Shown in pieces: positions 1-10,530 of a stretch of DNA of 64,000 bases (the stretch's first letter is position 1; each line of letters begins with the position of its first letter). The translations under genes and the position numbers were made by a program. Below the pieces are notes generated by a model. That model did not search any database. It was not told the origin of the DNA and saw only the letters and a list, made by a program, of their open reading frames with translations. The stretch covers positions 248,001 to 312,000 of the forward strand of contig QJNS01000012.1 of NCBI GenBank assembly GCA_004154925.1. The letters are read 5' to 3'. The DNA is from Monosporascus cannonballus (Eukaryota; Ascomycota; Sordariomycetes; Xylariales).

Positions 1-848
1 ATATAGGTAAGGCAAGTCTTCTACTGCTGACCACCTGGCATTCGTGGAGACCAGCTGTCACGGCGTCAAAGCTACCCAAAGGTCAGCTAGCAGGAGTGAC
101 CAATGGTTTTGTTGGGGGGGGCGGGGTTCTGGCTGGTAAATCCGACGGAGGCCCCGAATTTAGATGCATTTCCACTTCTAGGTTGCACTATCCAAATCCA
201 TCGAATCCGTCAAGGCTACCGCCGTATCTTTACCTACCTATTAACGCCACTCTCAAACGGGCAACGCTACCCTTACGAGATGCGTTGTTTCGTTTCGCTC
301 TTCCCCTGCTATCATTTTTTAACTCGCTTGGGGCTTTCGCCTGGGCCGTTCTCATTCGACTTGTATTCGCTCAGAAGAGCAAGTAAACTCCTCTGCTCGG
401 TATCTCGCCTTTAGCGCCACATCACCGTACAGTAGCTTGTCTCGTCTCCCACCCCGTCGGTCTGGGTGCCTTGCCAATCTCACTTACCTGCCGTCCACTA
501 CACTAACACTACTACACTACTACCTAACTTACCATTACCACTTTAATCCACGCGCCCCCCAACCTGCAAGGCTTGCATCAGAGAAACCCTGTACTTCGGG
601 AGTTCGGTTTCGGGCAGGGCAAGTCTAGAGGCTACAGCTCGGAAACCCACACTATCACGTCTAGATCTCCGCGCTCCTATTCGATTCCTGCAGAGACCTG
701 TGCCGCCTGGAGAACTCGTCGTGCCTTCTGCTGCTAAAGCATCTATGCCCTGGCGGCGTCATATTGCCGACAAACCTAGCAGACCCCGTTGAAGCCCGAG
801 ACAGGGACTGCTCCACCGGTTCCTCGGTTACCTTGACTATCGCCCATT
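1..848. other. Intergenic / 5' leader, no gene seen
   Basis: I see no convincing coding region here. The right half (about 420-848) is rich in pyrimidines and in CTAC/TACC strings, as is common in leaders of filamentous-fungal genes, and probably serves as promoter and 5' UTR of the WBP2-like gene that follows. Open frames of 60-100 codons in this stretch have low-complexity translations and I treat them as chance. Confidence 0.5.
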
Positions 849-1935
849 ATGTCCATCAAGTAGGTCCTGCTACTCTCTGTCTGTCTGTTAGCTCTAAATA
901 GAGGCTCTGTCTATATGGTCACATTCTCTGCCCTTTGAAAGAAGGCTGTTGTGATATCTGCTCCTACTACCCATCTTTGCTTTACTGGGTTTGCCCGTGT
1001 ACTATGGTATAAGTCCTTCAAGCCCCACGGGCTTTTTTTTTCTTCTTCTTCTTCTTTTGATTTTTTCTCCCTCCTTTCTTTTCTCCCCGCTATGGATTAC
1101 GGGCTTCACGATCAACATTCCTCATATATTCGAAGACAAAGTCTCCGCGGCGAAGAGGATGCTGACCTTGATACCAGCTGGGTTATGCTGTCTCGAACAG
1201 GCGAGATTGAGCCGTTGCCCAATGAACGGATATTGCATAAGACACGGGGACGGATATCCTTTGAGCTATCAGCTGTAAACCAACAGCCAGGCCCTGCTGC
1301 GGCTTTCTCTAAAAAAAGTGACAATGGCACGGCTTATATTACCAACCAACGAGTGAGTAGGGACGTCGTCGGATGCCAGCTACGGCACTGTGGTCCTGAC
1401 AAAATTTTAACCATAGGTAATATATCTGCCCGCCAAGCCGACCGAAGAGTTTAAATCATTCTCTTCCAAGATACTCGGATGTCAAGATACGCGAACCGAC
1501 TCATCCTGGTTCGGGCCGTGGTATTGGCAAGCGACCGTCCGGCCGGTGCCTGACGGCAACATCCCGCCCGAGGTTACATGGGCCAGGGTCAAATTGGTGT
1601 TCAACGACGGAGGTTTCAGCGATTTCCAGGCAAAATTCGTGGAGATCAACGGGCGGCTCCACCACGCGGCCCAACTCGCGCAAGAAACGGGACGAACGAA
1701 CCTGCTTCAAACGGTTCATGATGAAGAGCTCCCTGAATATAGGCCACGACAGACAGAGGGCGGTCCAAGCCAGGCCGAAGCTCGGGCGGTTCGAGAGGCG
1801 GACGAAGCGAACCAACGAGCACAAGGGAGCCAACAGGTGCCAGATGAACCGCCGCCGAATTACGACGAAGCTCAAGCTCAAGCCATCAGTATGCGGTTTG
1901 ATGAGCGGGCACGAGAGGAAGCAGAACGGGAGTGA
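849..1935 (+). CDS. WBP2-like GRAM-domain protein with PPxY motif
   Basis: CDS join(849..859,1178..1352,1417..1935), 234 aa. The start was chosen because an 11-bp first exon (ATGTCCATCAA, donor GTAGGT) joined to the acceptor at 1176-1177 gives MSINWVMLSRTGEIEPLPNE, the usual N terminus of fungal WW-domain-binding-protein-2 homologues. Intron 1 (318 bp) holds a long pyrimidine tract and a CTGAC branch site close to its acceptor. Intron 2 (64 bp, GTGAGT...TAG, phase 0) falls inside the GRAM signature, which reads ITNQRVIYLPAKP when spliced. The GRAM/PH-like half is about residues 1-150. The C-terminal third is charged and carries LPEY (about 167-170) and PPPNY (207-211), both of the kind bound by WW domains of Nedd4/Rsp5-type ubiquitin ligases. 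The likely role is an adaptor linking WW proteins to membranes or transcription; this is inference. An alternative start at 1092 is in frame but lies in what I read as intron 1. Confidence 0.85.
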
Positions 1936-2259
1936 CCATCCAGTACATTATTTGCAACTGAATGTCGTAGATGGCATTGTACCTGACATAGGCACAGCGG
2001 GCGTTTCTAGCTCTATATATAGAGTGTAGGTGAAGGTGGGAACATGATACCCTTTTAATGACTACACACGTGTAGGGAAGGATGGAGTGCTTTGTTACTG
2101 AGTCGTCCACAAAAGTATCGAGTTGCAGCTGGAGGCGATAGCCGGGCAACGTTTGAAAAGATCTCGGCCAAGCCATGTGCGTTGGATGCTGAACACGAAC
2201 TATGTCGCTGTAATTATCTTATATACCTACCTACTAAGACAAACTACTCTACATGCTCT

Positions 2260-2340
2260 GGAGAAGGGGGGGGGGGAAAGAAAAGAAAAGAAAAAGAAAA
2301 GAAAAAGAAAAGAAAAAGAAAAAGAGAAAAAAAAAAGGAA
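2260..2340 (+). repeat. 81-base homopurine tract (G run, then A/G repeats)
   Basis: The + strand carries only G and A across this interval. It begins with a run of 11 G and continues as GAAAA/GAAAAA-type repeats, ending in a run of A. It sits about 260 bp upstream of the QCR6 start codon. Mirror-symmetric purine tracts can form triplex (H-DNA) or exclude nucleosomes; any function here is inference. Confidence 0.9.
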
Positions 2341-2378
2341 TGAAATGGAATGGGGATCCTGATAGGTGTGACTGATGA

Positions 2379-2576
2379 TCACGTGACTAGTAGCTCAAAG
2401 ATATCTGGGTGTTGCAATTGAGGTTTCTTGATTGGTTGCAGCTAATGTAGCTGCTTGCTCTGTAATTTTCTCATTGTTAAGGCTCCGTCCCCATCGGTCG
2501 ACCCATTTCCATCCCGCGCCGGAGAACAACACCTCCTCATTAGCATTCGCTCAGCCCCTCGACAATAAGCCATTGG
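2379..2576 (+). promoter_or_regulatory. Putative QCR6 promoter elements (E-box and two CCAAT boxes)
   Basis: An 8-bp palindromic E-box TCACGTGA lies at 2379-2386. Reverse CCAAT boxes (ATTGG) lie at 2431-2435 and 2572-2576. CCAAT-binding (Hap/CBC) complexes and the bHLH factor Cbf1 are known regulators of respiratory-chain genes in yeasts. A role here is inferred from motif and position only; these motifs are short and also occur by chance. Confidence 0.35.
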
Positions 2577-2603
2577 CTCCGTGCAGCACTCGGTTCGACC
2601 ACC

Positions 2604-3372
2604 ATGGGTTTCTGGGATACTATTACCGATTTCGTCGAGGCGGCAACGCCATGGAACACTGCCGAAGCCGAAGCCCCTCCGCCCGAGGAGAAGGTACGAA
2701 ATCCACCATTTGGCACCTAGTTCCTTGCCAGAGCTCTCTTCGGGCTTCATCTTGTATTGGAATATGTATATCGGCTGCATACATCGAGTCGACGCATCCA
2801 GCAGGGATGTCCCGCGAGCCCCCGGTCGACATGTACTGTTGTTCCGAATCCCTAACTTACCGATTGCTAGGAATCGACCGAGGAGTCCAACGACGAGCCC
2901 GAAGCCGATGACGGCGATGAGGAAGAAGACGAGGAAGAAGATGAGGACGAGGTGGTGGACCCCAAGGAGAAGCTCGAGGAAGGTTGGTCATCCAGCTCCC
3001 GTTTCCGCATACCCGATTATGCGGAGCTGGGCCCATGGCGAGGCAATTTCGGTCGCCAGGCCCTAGTCGATCGGCATTGCTATATACAAGGTTCGTGCCG
3101 CGGAACACTTGCTGATGATTCTGGTCAGAATGCGCAAACTCGAAACAATGCGCTCCCGCGAAGCACCACTATGACGAATGTGTCGAGCGAGTCACGGGCG
3201 CCGCCGATGGCGAGGCCAACGAGGACTGTGTTGAGGAGTGTAAGTTAATCGCAAAACCGTGGACGCTTACGTTTTCTTCAGGGGGCCGGCTGACAAGCGT
3301 CTCGCAGTCTTCCACCTCGTCCACTGTGCTACTCAATGTGCTGCTCCTAAGCTTTGGTCTCAACTTAAGTGA
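2604..3372 (+). CDS. QCR6: Cytochrome bc1 complex subunit 6 (acidic hinge protein)
   Basis: CDS join(2604..2693,2871..2982,3129..3239,3308..3372), 125 aa. This is a subunit of ubiquinol-cytochrome c reductase (complex III) on the intermembrane-space side, where the acidic hinge protein assists cytochrome c1-cytochrome c interaction. An N-terminal segment MGFWDTITDFVEAATPW is followed by a very acidic stretch (about 31-60, runs of Asp/Glu). The conserved C-terminal half has twin CX9C pairs (C75-C85 and C101-C111) and ends FFHLVHCATQCAAPKLWSQL(K), typical of QCR6. All three introns (177, 146 and 68 bp) have GT...AG ends and join in frame. The donor of intron 2 (GTTGGT) is non-consensus but is the only one that preserves the reading frame into the cysteine-rich exon. 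Yeast Qcr6 is somewhat longer because of its N-terminal extension. The start has a good context (ACCACCATGG). Confidence 0.93.
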
Positions 3373-4994
3373 CCGAAAGCCACCTTGTCAAGGACCGTCG
3401 GTGTTTGGCATGTAGACAGGCTTAGAGCTTCTTGAATCTTCGAGCCGGTACAGACATTGGAAGGCCAACCTGGCAACCACCATCCAGAAGGCTACCACGA
3501 CGGTGCTCACCTATGCATCACGACTTACGGCGGGGACATTGGCACACCCCAATTACTCCTGCACTCTTCGTCTCTTGTACCATATTCTGCATCATGAAAT
3601 AGACTGCGTTCCTCGAAGCTTTTTTTTTTTTTTCGTTGTATTAGTATGTATCTGATGAGGCGTAGAGAGATATCGGTTAGGGATAATGACCAGCAGCACA
3701 TATGCTTACTTGTGTTATGGGGTGGAATTGATGAGGTAGATGAGGTTCACTGTGTAGGCCATATAAGAACTACGAGATGGCTATGTAGGGCCAGCACCGG
3801 GCTTAGCCTCGATGCAGCATAGGAGCCCTCAAGAGTTTCCCAGTGCTCGCGAAGCCACCCCACGCGAGTTTTACGTAGGGGCGAATGCCATTTTGTTGGG
3901 GTGTGTATACCAACGTACCGCGCCGGCCTTATTCTGGTTTTATGTTCATGCTCGAGGTACGAATGATTATGTCCTTCTCATCTACGAGTGTGTCCATAGA
4001 CTAACGCCGGATAACCGCCCCTCTCTTTAACTGATGGGGGCCTGATCCCTGGTCGCTCATCATCGCACCCGTGAAATTGGACCTCCTGCCGGCCAGCAGA
4101 AGATCCTCATCACTAACGTGATAGCCGTGACCATTTGCCGCAAGGAACCCGGGCCGATACAGCTCGCCTATACTGATAATTATACACAGAATATGGGTTA
4201 TAACGTTTGAAGCGCGCAGGCAACTCCCGATGTCGTTCAAGTTAGCTCTGTAAGTCCACCTCTGCAGGTAACAGGTTATCTTATCGCAAATACAAGATAG
4301 CCCCACCCCCCTTATCGACCAGGACTAACTGTGCAGAATCCAGACCTCGACACACTGGAAGCCGAAATCTACTCGGTAACACCTCGAGTTGCCGAGGTAG
4401 GTAACTAATTGGTAAAGTGCTTACATCTGTGTAATCCGGCAACTTCAACTTGACTTTCCTCGCCAACATACTTACGACGTACTATTACTATCTGCTTCTA
4501 GGCGTGTTGGTGCTCTCAGCTGCCACTGTCAACCATGCAACTCTTTCCCTAGCTCTATCCGGGCGGGGGATATGAAGACCTGAAGTTGCTTGCCCGGGTA
4601 TGTACCGTAAGTACTTACCTATGCAGGTTAGACACATTTATGCATATACGTGAAGGTCACATTGACCCTGATTTACCTATCTAGTAGGGAACATATCATT
4701 TCAACCTCCGCCAACATCACCTGCAGGCTTCTTCACAAGGTCCGACACACTCTGCCCTCTCGAGTTGTTCTTCCCAGAAGCCTAGGGAGGGTTAAAGTAG
4801 GGCCACAACGTAATATGCTACTGTGATGATATATTCCTCGCCGAGTCATCAACCCCTATCTACCACTGGTTACTGGCAATTGGGCACTACAACCGGTCGT
4901 TACTTGGTACTAGTCCGGTAGTCTAGATGTAGAACCCTCCCGAGTCAGCACAGCGCAGCGAATACCGGGACACGCAATCCAGCCAGGAACCAAA
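3373..4994. other. Intergenic region, no gene seen
   Basis: This is the 3' UTR of QCR6 (with a run of T near 3620) and, on the right, the promoter of the transporter gene. Short open frames on both strands have no recognisable domains and no supporting splice structure. Confidence 0.5.
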
Positions 4995-6591
4995 ATGGCC
5001 GACGGCCGCCAGCCCAGATCTTCTGCTACCGCCGGCGCCGAAAATGACCCCACCGTGCCGTATGGGGATGCCGGAGAGAAGGCAGAGGTGGGGTATGCGC
5101 TGGACGCGCTGGGCAGCGACTCGCCCGTGCGAAAGAACGGCTGTCGAGCGCCGGCCTCCGGCGACGGTGGGCCCCAGCGAGTTACGTCCCAAGAGGTGGA
5201 GAATACCGGCGATGGGTCATTCGACCAGGGGCGGGCCGATGTCACCGAGTACAAGGTCTACAAGAGGAGGTGGTTCGGACTCCTGCAGTTGACGCTGCTG
5301 AACATCATTGTGAGCTGGGACTGGATGACCTTCGCGCCCGTCGCCCAGCATGCCGCCGCCTACTACGGAGTATCCGAGAGCGCCGTGAACTGGCTTTCGA
5401 CGGGATTTCTCTTCGCTTTCGTCGTAGTGTTCCCCGTGACCATCTACACCTTACACCTAGGACCGAAACCATCCATCGCGACCTCCGCCTCTCTGATCCT
5501 TGTCGGCAACTGGGTCCGGTTCGCTGGCTCGCACTCGCGCGACGGCGGCATATTCGGCGCCGTCATGTTCGGCCAGATCCTCACGGGTCTGTCCCAGCCG
5601 TTCGTGCTGAGCGCCCCCACGCGGTATTCGGATCTGTGGTTCACGAACGGAGGGCGGGTGGCGGCGACCGCGTTGCCGAGCTTGGCCAATCCGTTTGGCG
5701 CGGCGCTTGGGCAGCTTATTGTGCCCTTTATGGTCAACGGCCCGGCCGATATGTCGAATGCTGTGCTATATGTCGCCATCATTGTATGTTTTGTTGTGTG
5801 TTATATCACTGGTGTCTTCTCCAGAAATGCTGATGAGCTCCTTTCAGTCCTCCATATGTGCCCTCCCGTCCTTCTTTATTCCCGCGGCACCGCCCACTCC
5901 GCCATCGCCGTCCGGAACGACCCCGAAGGCGTCCCTCCGCGCCTCGATTGCGCTCCTCCATTCGCTTGAGGTCTGGCTCCTGCTGGTTCCCTTCTCCATC
6001 TATGTCGGGCTCTTCAATAGCACCTCGTCCCTGCTCAACCAAATCATGCTGCCCTACGGGTACACATCGGACGAGGCGGGCATCGCCGGTGCCCTCCTCA
6101 TCGTCGTCGGCCTTGTGTGTTCGGCCGTTACGAGCCCGATCCTCGACCGCACCAAGGCGTTCCTGTCGGCGATCAAGACCGCGGTCCCCGTCATCGGGCT
6201 TTGCTACCTCGCGTTCGTATGGATGCCGGCGACGCGGGGGCTCGCGGGGCCTTACGTCGTCATGTCGGTGCTGGGCGCCGCCAGCTTCAGCCTGGTTCCC
6301 GTCGTGCTCGAGTTCCTCTGCGAGCTCAGCCACCCGTTCAGCCCCGCGGTCACGAGCACCGTCGCCTGGAGCGGGGGCCAGATCCTCGGCGCCGTCTTCA
6401 TCCTCATCGGCGACGCTCTGAAGGCCGATAACGAGGGCGCCGACCCCCCGGGTAACATGCGCGCCACGCTGATCTTTACGGCCGTTGTTGCGCTCGCCGT
6501 CGTGCCACTGCCGCTTGCTCTGGGCTTGTTCGGGAGAGGCGAAATGCTGACCATGAGGCGCCTGAGAATCGACTATGACGGGAGGCGTTAG
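4995..6591 (+). CDS. FLVCR-type major facilitator superfamily transporter
   Basis: CDS join(4995..5783,5848..6591), 510 aa, with one phase-0 intron of 64 bp (GTATGT...TTTCAG). Of the two nearby AGs, only the one at 5846-5847 keeps the frame. The protein is a multi-pass MFS carrier. The hydrophilic N terminus (about 75 aa) leads into [14 protein letters not shown] and [15 protein letters not shown] helix 1 sequence, then [20 protein letters not shown] and [11 protein letters not shown]. This pattern is characteristic of the FLVCR1/FLVCR2 branch. The central loop is Pro-rich ([12 protein letters not shown]) after helix 6, and six further helices follow. Animal FLVCR proteins have been linked to heme and choline transport; the substrate in this fungus is unknown. 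It is convergent with ERG27, with about 500 bp between the stops. Kozak context CCAAAATGG supports the start. Confidence 0.88.
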
Positions 6592-7094
6592 TCGATCCGT
6601 TAGAGGGGTGCGATTGCCGGGCCTGGCCGATCCAGATATTCACTTTGCTATTGTAGGAGTTGAATTGCATTGCACGTTTTAATGTCAAATCCCGTCTGGG
6701 ATATATTATATTTCCTCCCTGTTTATACATGCCCTAAGTCTAAATATAGACCCCTAATAGGACTGTTGATGTCGCCATGTTAGCAGGCTCTCATAACCCA
6801 TCTACTCAGGGTGTCTGCCTTACACAGCTCTCTGATGACCCGTATGGCCTTCTGGGGTCTGTTATGCCCAATTAATATGGCGTGTTCCTATTATGATTAC
6901 TACTACAGGGATGGGACTTCGAGATGCTCGTCCAAATCCATACATATATAAGATATGGCAAGGAAGACAGCCAGGTGAGGCCAGGTCAGAATAGACGAGC
7001 AGGCCATCTCGGTGTTATGCCTATCTGCATACGTTTAATACAAATTACAAGTCCGCATCGTCCACCTACCCTAACGAGGCAAGGCCCTTCCTGA
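6592..7094. other. Convergent 3' region between transporter and ERG27
   Basis: This short AT-richer interval lies between two convergent stop codons and presumably holds both 3' UTRs and polyadenylation regions. No gene was recognised. Confidence 0.6.
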
Positions 7095-8564
7095 TCACCT
7101 CCGTCCTAGGGCGGCTTCCCACTCCCTCCTCAGCCTCTCGAGTTCGGCCCAACACCTGCGCCCGTCCTCCTCGAACCGGGCCGCCTTCTCCTCCGTCAGG
7201 GCCACAGCATCCCACTTCCTGCCCTTCGCGTTGCTCAAGAGCGCATTCAGGCCCGGGTCCCTCGCGACCCGGGGATCGGCTACGGCCTCCTCGGGTCCGC
7301 CGACCTGACCCTCCCACCCCCAACCCTCGACCTCGGTCTTCTTGGGCGCGACGACGCGCCCGGAACGCGAGCACGCGGAACCCCACTTTGAGCGCGAGGC
7401 GTTGAGGGCGTCGAGCTCGCCCTGGTCCGCGAGCGCGAGCCACGCCGGCGCGCAGGCGCCCTCGTACGGTTCCACCGTATGCCAGGGCGATCCGAGCCAG
7501 CGTGCCACGTACATGACGATATGGTACCAGAAGAAGAGGAACCAGTTGAGGGGGAACAGCGGAGTGCAGACAATGCCCGGGTGCGAGACGTAGAAGCGAG
7601 GCCGCACGGTCTGTGTGGCGGACTTCTCGTCCGTCACGCGTGTTTCCGCCGAGGAGGGGGGCGCAGATGCGGCAGAGAAGTACGGCGCGGCAATAGGCTG
7701 GACCCCCGGCAGCTCCGCCGTCAGCGCGATGATGTCGGTAACGCGCTTGCTGCTCTCGTATGGCGGCTTGCGCACTCGTGCCTGGAAGTCGTCGAGGTCG
7801 AGATGTTCCTCCCCAGCATCGATGCTGCTGGTCCAGATGACGCGGCCCGGCGGCAGTTCTCCGCCGCTCCGGCGGCTCAACAGCGGCATGAGCTCGTGCG
7901 CAAGCACGTAGTGCCCGAACACGTTCGCGCAGAACACCTCGGCCAGCTCGGGAGGGGGCGATTTCGCCTCGGCCGAACGGTCGCCTAATAGTTTCTTCCG
8001 ATCAAGCACGGCAGCCGGCAGCGCCTCCTTGAAAGACGGGAACGTCGCCGCTTGTACGAGACCGACCGACATGAACTGTCGCGCTAGGCCGGGCCAGTTA
8101 AGGCCCGACCAGCCGCCAATACCCGCATTGAAGATGGCGGCGTCGATCCTCGGGATGGACGCGTCCTTGATGTGTCCCGCGGGGTCGCTCAGCTCGCCGC
8201 GGACGAGCCGGTCTGCCGCGGCGTAGACGGACTGCAGGTCGCAGAGGTCAAGCTGCAAGCTCAGGAAGTGGACTCGGTCGACGGCGGCCTGAGGGTTGTA
8301 ATCGGGACCGGCGCGGCTACGAAGCCGGCCGGAATGGCGAGCCGCGTGCTCGACGTGAGCGCGCAGCGACTGGATGGTCTCCCGAGACTTCTTGAGGGAA
8401 CGGGTGGTGGGGATGAGGATCAGGTGGGAGGTGAGAGAGCGCGTGGCCAGGAAATCGTCTATAAGTCGCTGGCCGATGCCGAGACCGACACCGCTGTTGG
8501 CGCCGGTCAATAAGACGAAGTACTGCTCATGGGACGACGCTGCTGCCCATGGTGGAGACGTCAT
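7095..8564 (-). CDS. ERG27: 3-keto-steroid reductase (short-chain dehydrogenase, Erg27-like)
   Basis: Single exon, 489 aa. Erg27 reduces the 3-keto group during C4 demethylation of sterols in the endoplasmic reticulum, using NADPH; in fungi it acts with Erg25 and Erg26. The Rossmann motif TGANSGVGLGIG is at about 20-31, NAG at about 146-148, a catalytic-Ser region WTSSID at about 244, and the active-site YxxxK as YESSK at about 269-273. A hydrophobic patch LFPLNWFLFFWYHIVMYVAR in the C-terminal half fits membrane association. The C-terminal region is longer than in yeast Erg27 (347 aa), with a charged tail (EEKAARFEEDGRRCW). It is the last recognisable gene before the AT-rich block. Its start codon is about 500 bp from the block edge, so position effects on expression are conceivable. 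Context GGCACCATGACG supports the start. Confidence 0.88.
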   Translation of the reverse strand: MTSPPWAAASSHEQYFVLLTGANSGVGLGIGQRLIDDFLATRSLTSHLILIPTTRSLKKSRETIQSLRAHVEHAARHSGRLRSRAGPDYNPQAAVDRVHFLSLQLDLCDLQSVYAAADRLVRGELSDPAGHIKDASIPRIDAAIFNAGIGGWSGLNWPGLARQFMSVGLVQAATFPSFKEALPAAVLDRKKLLGDRSAEAKSPPPELAEVFCANVFGHYVLAHELMPLLSRRSGGELPPGRVIWTSSIDAGEEHLDLDDFQARVRKPPYESSKRVTDIIALTAELPGVQPIAAPYFSAASAPPSSAETRVTDEKSATQTVRPRFYVSHPGIVCTPLFPLNWFLFFWYHIVMYVARWLGSPWHTVEPYEGACAPAWLALADQGELDALNASRSKWGSACSRSGRVVAPKKTEVEGWGWEGQVGGPEEAVADPRVARDPGLNALLSNAKGRKWDAVALTEEKAARFEEDGRRCWAELERLRREWEAALGRR

Positions 8565-9088
8565 GGTGCCACGAGGTTATATACGTACGAGGAGTTTCCC
8601 CAGATATGGGTTCTAGCTCGAAAAAGAAATAAGGGGAAAAGAAAGACTCAGCGTAGGGGACCCCCAACAGCTACCAGGTAGCCCCCCTATCGTGATGGTC
8701 TGGACCTGCATACGTGTGTGTATGTACTTACTTATGTAAGCTATGTAGGTATGAGCGTGTGGGCAAGTGGCGCTAGCCTCAACACTATTTTGTGCCAAAG
8801 TTATTTTAAAAAAAGAAGTCCTTAAGGATTTACCGGCCAGGCGATATCTAGCGTCCCAAAAGCCATTTTCGCACAGAACGGCAATGTCTAAGGGGCTGGC
8901 CGATCCATCGCGAAAGATTTTGTTATGCTTTTCTATAATGCCGGGAAAGAGAGACAGTAAAATACCACCTCCAACCCCTGCCACGTACCGCTACGACCCA
9001 TATTTTCTAAATCGTACGTATTACCTCCAAATAGATAATATGTTCGATCGGTTAAACAAAATTAGAAAAAATTAATAATTTTGTTCAG
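8565..9088. other. ERG27 promoter and transition to AT-rich block
   Basis: Composition changes gradually here from that of the genes to strongly AT-rich after about 9010. It should hold the ERG27 promoter. The frames visible on both strands look like chance. Confidence 0.5.
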
Positions 9089-9545
9089 AACGCACTAAAC
9101 GGAAACCGTTTTTACGTAACTATAACTTTGGCTTTGCTAGTTTGTTACGAGAATGTGGAATTCGATTAATTAAAAAAAGAGTACATTAGTACATGTAAAA
9201 AAAGTGGAGAACAAGCCAGAAAGGCCTGACGTATCTAAGGTAATTGTGAATTACACATATCGAGCTTGATAGAGCTGAAATATTTACAACTGTATCGCTA
9301 TTCAAAGATCTCTTTTACTATCACCTTTTTCTTACCTCATCTTGATCAGGACCCCATTTTGGAGGTTGGGCTGCGCCTGCGGCGCAGCAGCCGTAGCCAC
9401 AGCTATAGCTTTTAATCAAGAAGTATTTGTCAGAGATCCAATGTATTAGCTAAACTTCTTTAAGAATAATACCCACAAAAATAATAAAACCTCCAAAATA
9501 AGCCCTAATAATAAATTATGATTTTTTCGTTCCGTTTAGTACGTT
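9089..9545. mobile_element. Possible inverted-repeat element at left edge of the AT-rich block
   Basis: Imperfect 16-bp terminal inverted repeats, AACGCACTAAACGGAA at 9089-9104 and TTCCGTTTAGTACGTT at 9530-9545, match at 15 of 16 positions; the single difference is a C/T transition. Inside, a second inverted pair around CATTTTGGAGG (9355-9365) and CCTCCAAAATA (9490-9500) matches at 10 of 11. A perfect 8-bp-arm hairpin GCTGCGCC-TGC-GGCGCAGC lies at 9370-9388. The interior is less AT-rich than what follows. No clear target-site duplication is seen, so a non-autonomous DNA transposon is plausible but unproven. Confidence 0.35.
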
Positions 9546-10360
9546 TTTATATAAATTTGCAAAAATTATTATTATTAATTTTGATAATATATATTAATTA
9601 TAAAATTTTTAATATTTTAAGTTATATAATTTAATATAAAATTAATTTTTTAATATAATAATAATTTTAATTAATATAAAATAAAAATTATTATAATACA
9701 AAAACAGTTTAAAATTTTAATTAATATATATTATAATTTCTTATTTCCCCTAAATTAATATAATAATAATATAACCTTATAAGCTAAAATAATAATATAT
9801 AAAACTTAAAATCGTTCGTAATAAACCTCGAAATATATTTTTTTCTTAATTAGCCAAATACGGATAATATGTTTAAAATTTTAAAATCAATATTTTGAAT
9901 TTTTAAATATTTAATTTTCTAAAATAAAATATTTACTTTTATTTGATATTTTTACCAAGTTTTTGCCGATATAAACGTAATAAACCTATATGCCAATATT
10001 ATATATATAATCGATAACCTTATAAAAATTTTATGTTATTAATTTATTCGCCTTATATTAAGCGTTATATTTAACGAATAAGGCCGTATTTTACGGAATA
10101 TATAAGTTAATATAATACATAATCTGGTTTTCGAAAAATTTAATATTTTTTTAGTTATTAAAATAAATTTTAAGAAAATTTTAATAATTTAAATATTTTC
10201 TTTAATAATTAATTTAATTATTATTAAAATTATATTATTAATTAAGTTAAAAAATAACCAATATTTATATTAATAATTTTATATTTTGCTTTTATCCTAA
10301 TATTTGCGGATACGAAAAAACTTAATTTAAAAATATTCGACCGTATACTTGTCGGATAAT

Positions 10361-10525
10361 TGTAAGGGGCTGCATACGTAATAACTAAGAATATGGGCCA
10401 CAATAGGTCTATTGAGAAATCTGGAGAACAGCTAAGAAGATACGTAAGAGCAGCTAGCTATATATATAGAAGCCACGGGATTAGCGCTACGCTAATCTCT
10501 CCACTAGGGCCCTTGGCCCGTGACA
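10361..10525. mobile_element. Solo LTR with 5-bp target-site duplication
   Basis: The 165-bp unit starts TGTAAGGGGC and ends CCCGTGACA, with TG...CA ends. It is flanked directly on both sides by ATAAT (10356-10360 and 10526-10530). It is clearly GC-richer than its surroundings, and no partner copy is seen in the window. This is the structure expected of a solo LTR left by LTR-LTR recombination, from a family not otherwise present here. Orientation is undetermined. Confidence 0.65.
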
Positions 10526-10530
10526 ATAAT

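Larger units (their letters stand above)
1936..2603. other. Intergenic region between WBP2-like gene and QCR6
   Basis: It contains the 3' region of the WBP2-like gene, an 81-base purine-only tract (listed separately) and the QCR6 promoter. No coding region was recognised. Confidence 0.6.

Noticed and set aside
951..1454. 167-codon + strand frame as the first gene
   Set aside because: Its first part is a pyrimidine-tract translation (poly Ser/Phe) and its end runs through an intron; the spliced WBP2-like model explains the conserved parts better.
5806..6421. Long alternative frames on both strands over the transporter
   Set aside because: Highly charged Arg/Pro-rich translations typical of GC-rich shadow frames; the transporter frame carries the family motifs.
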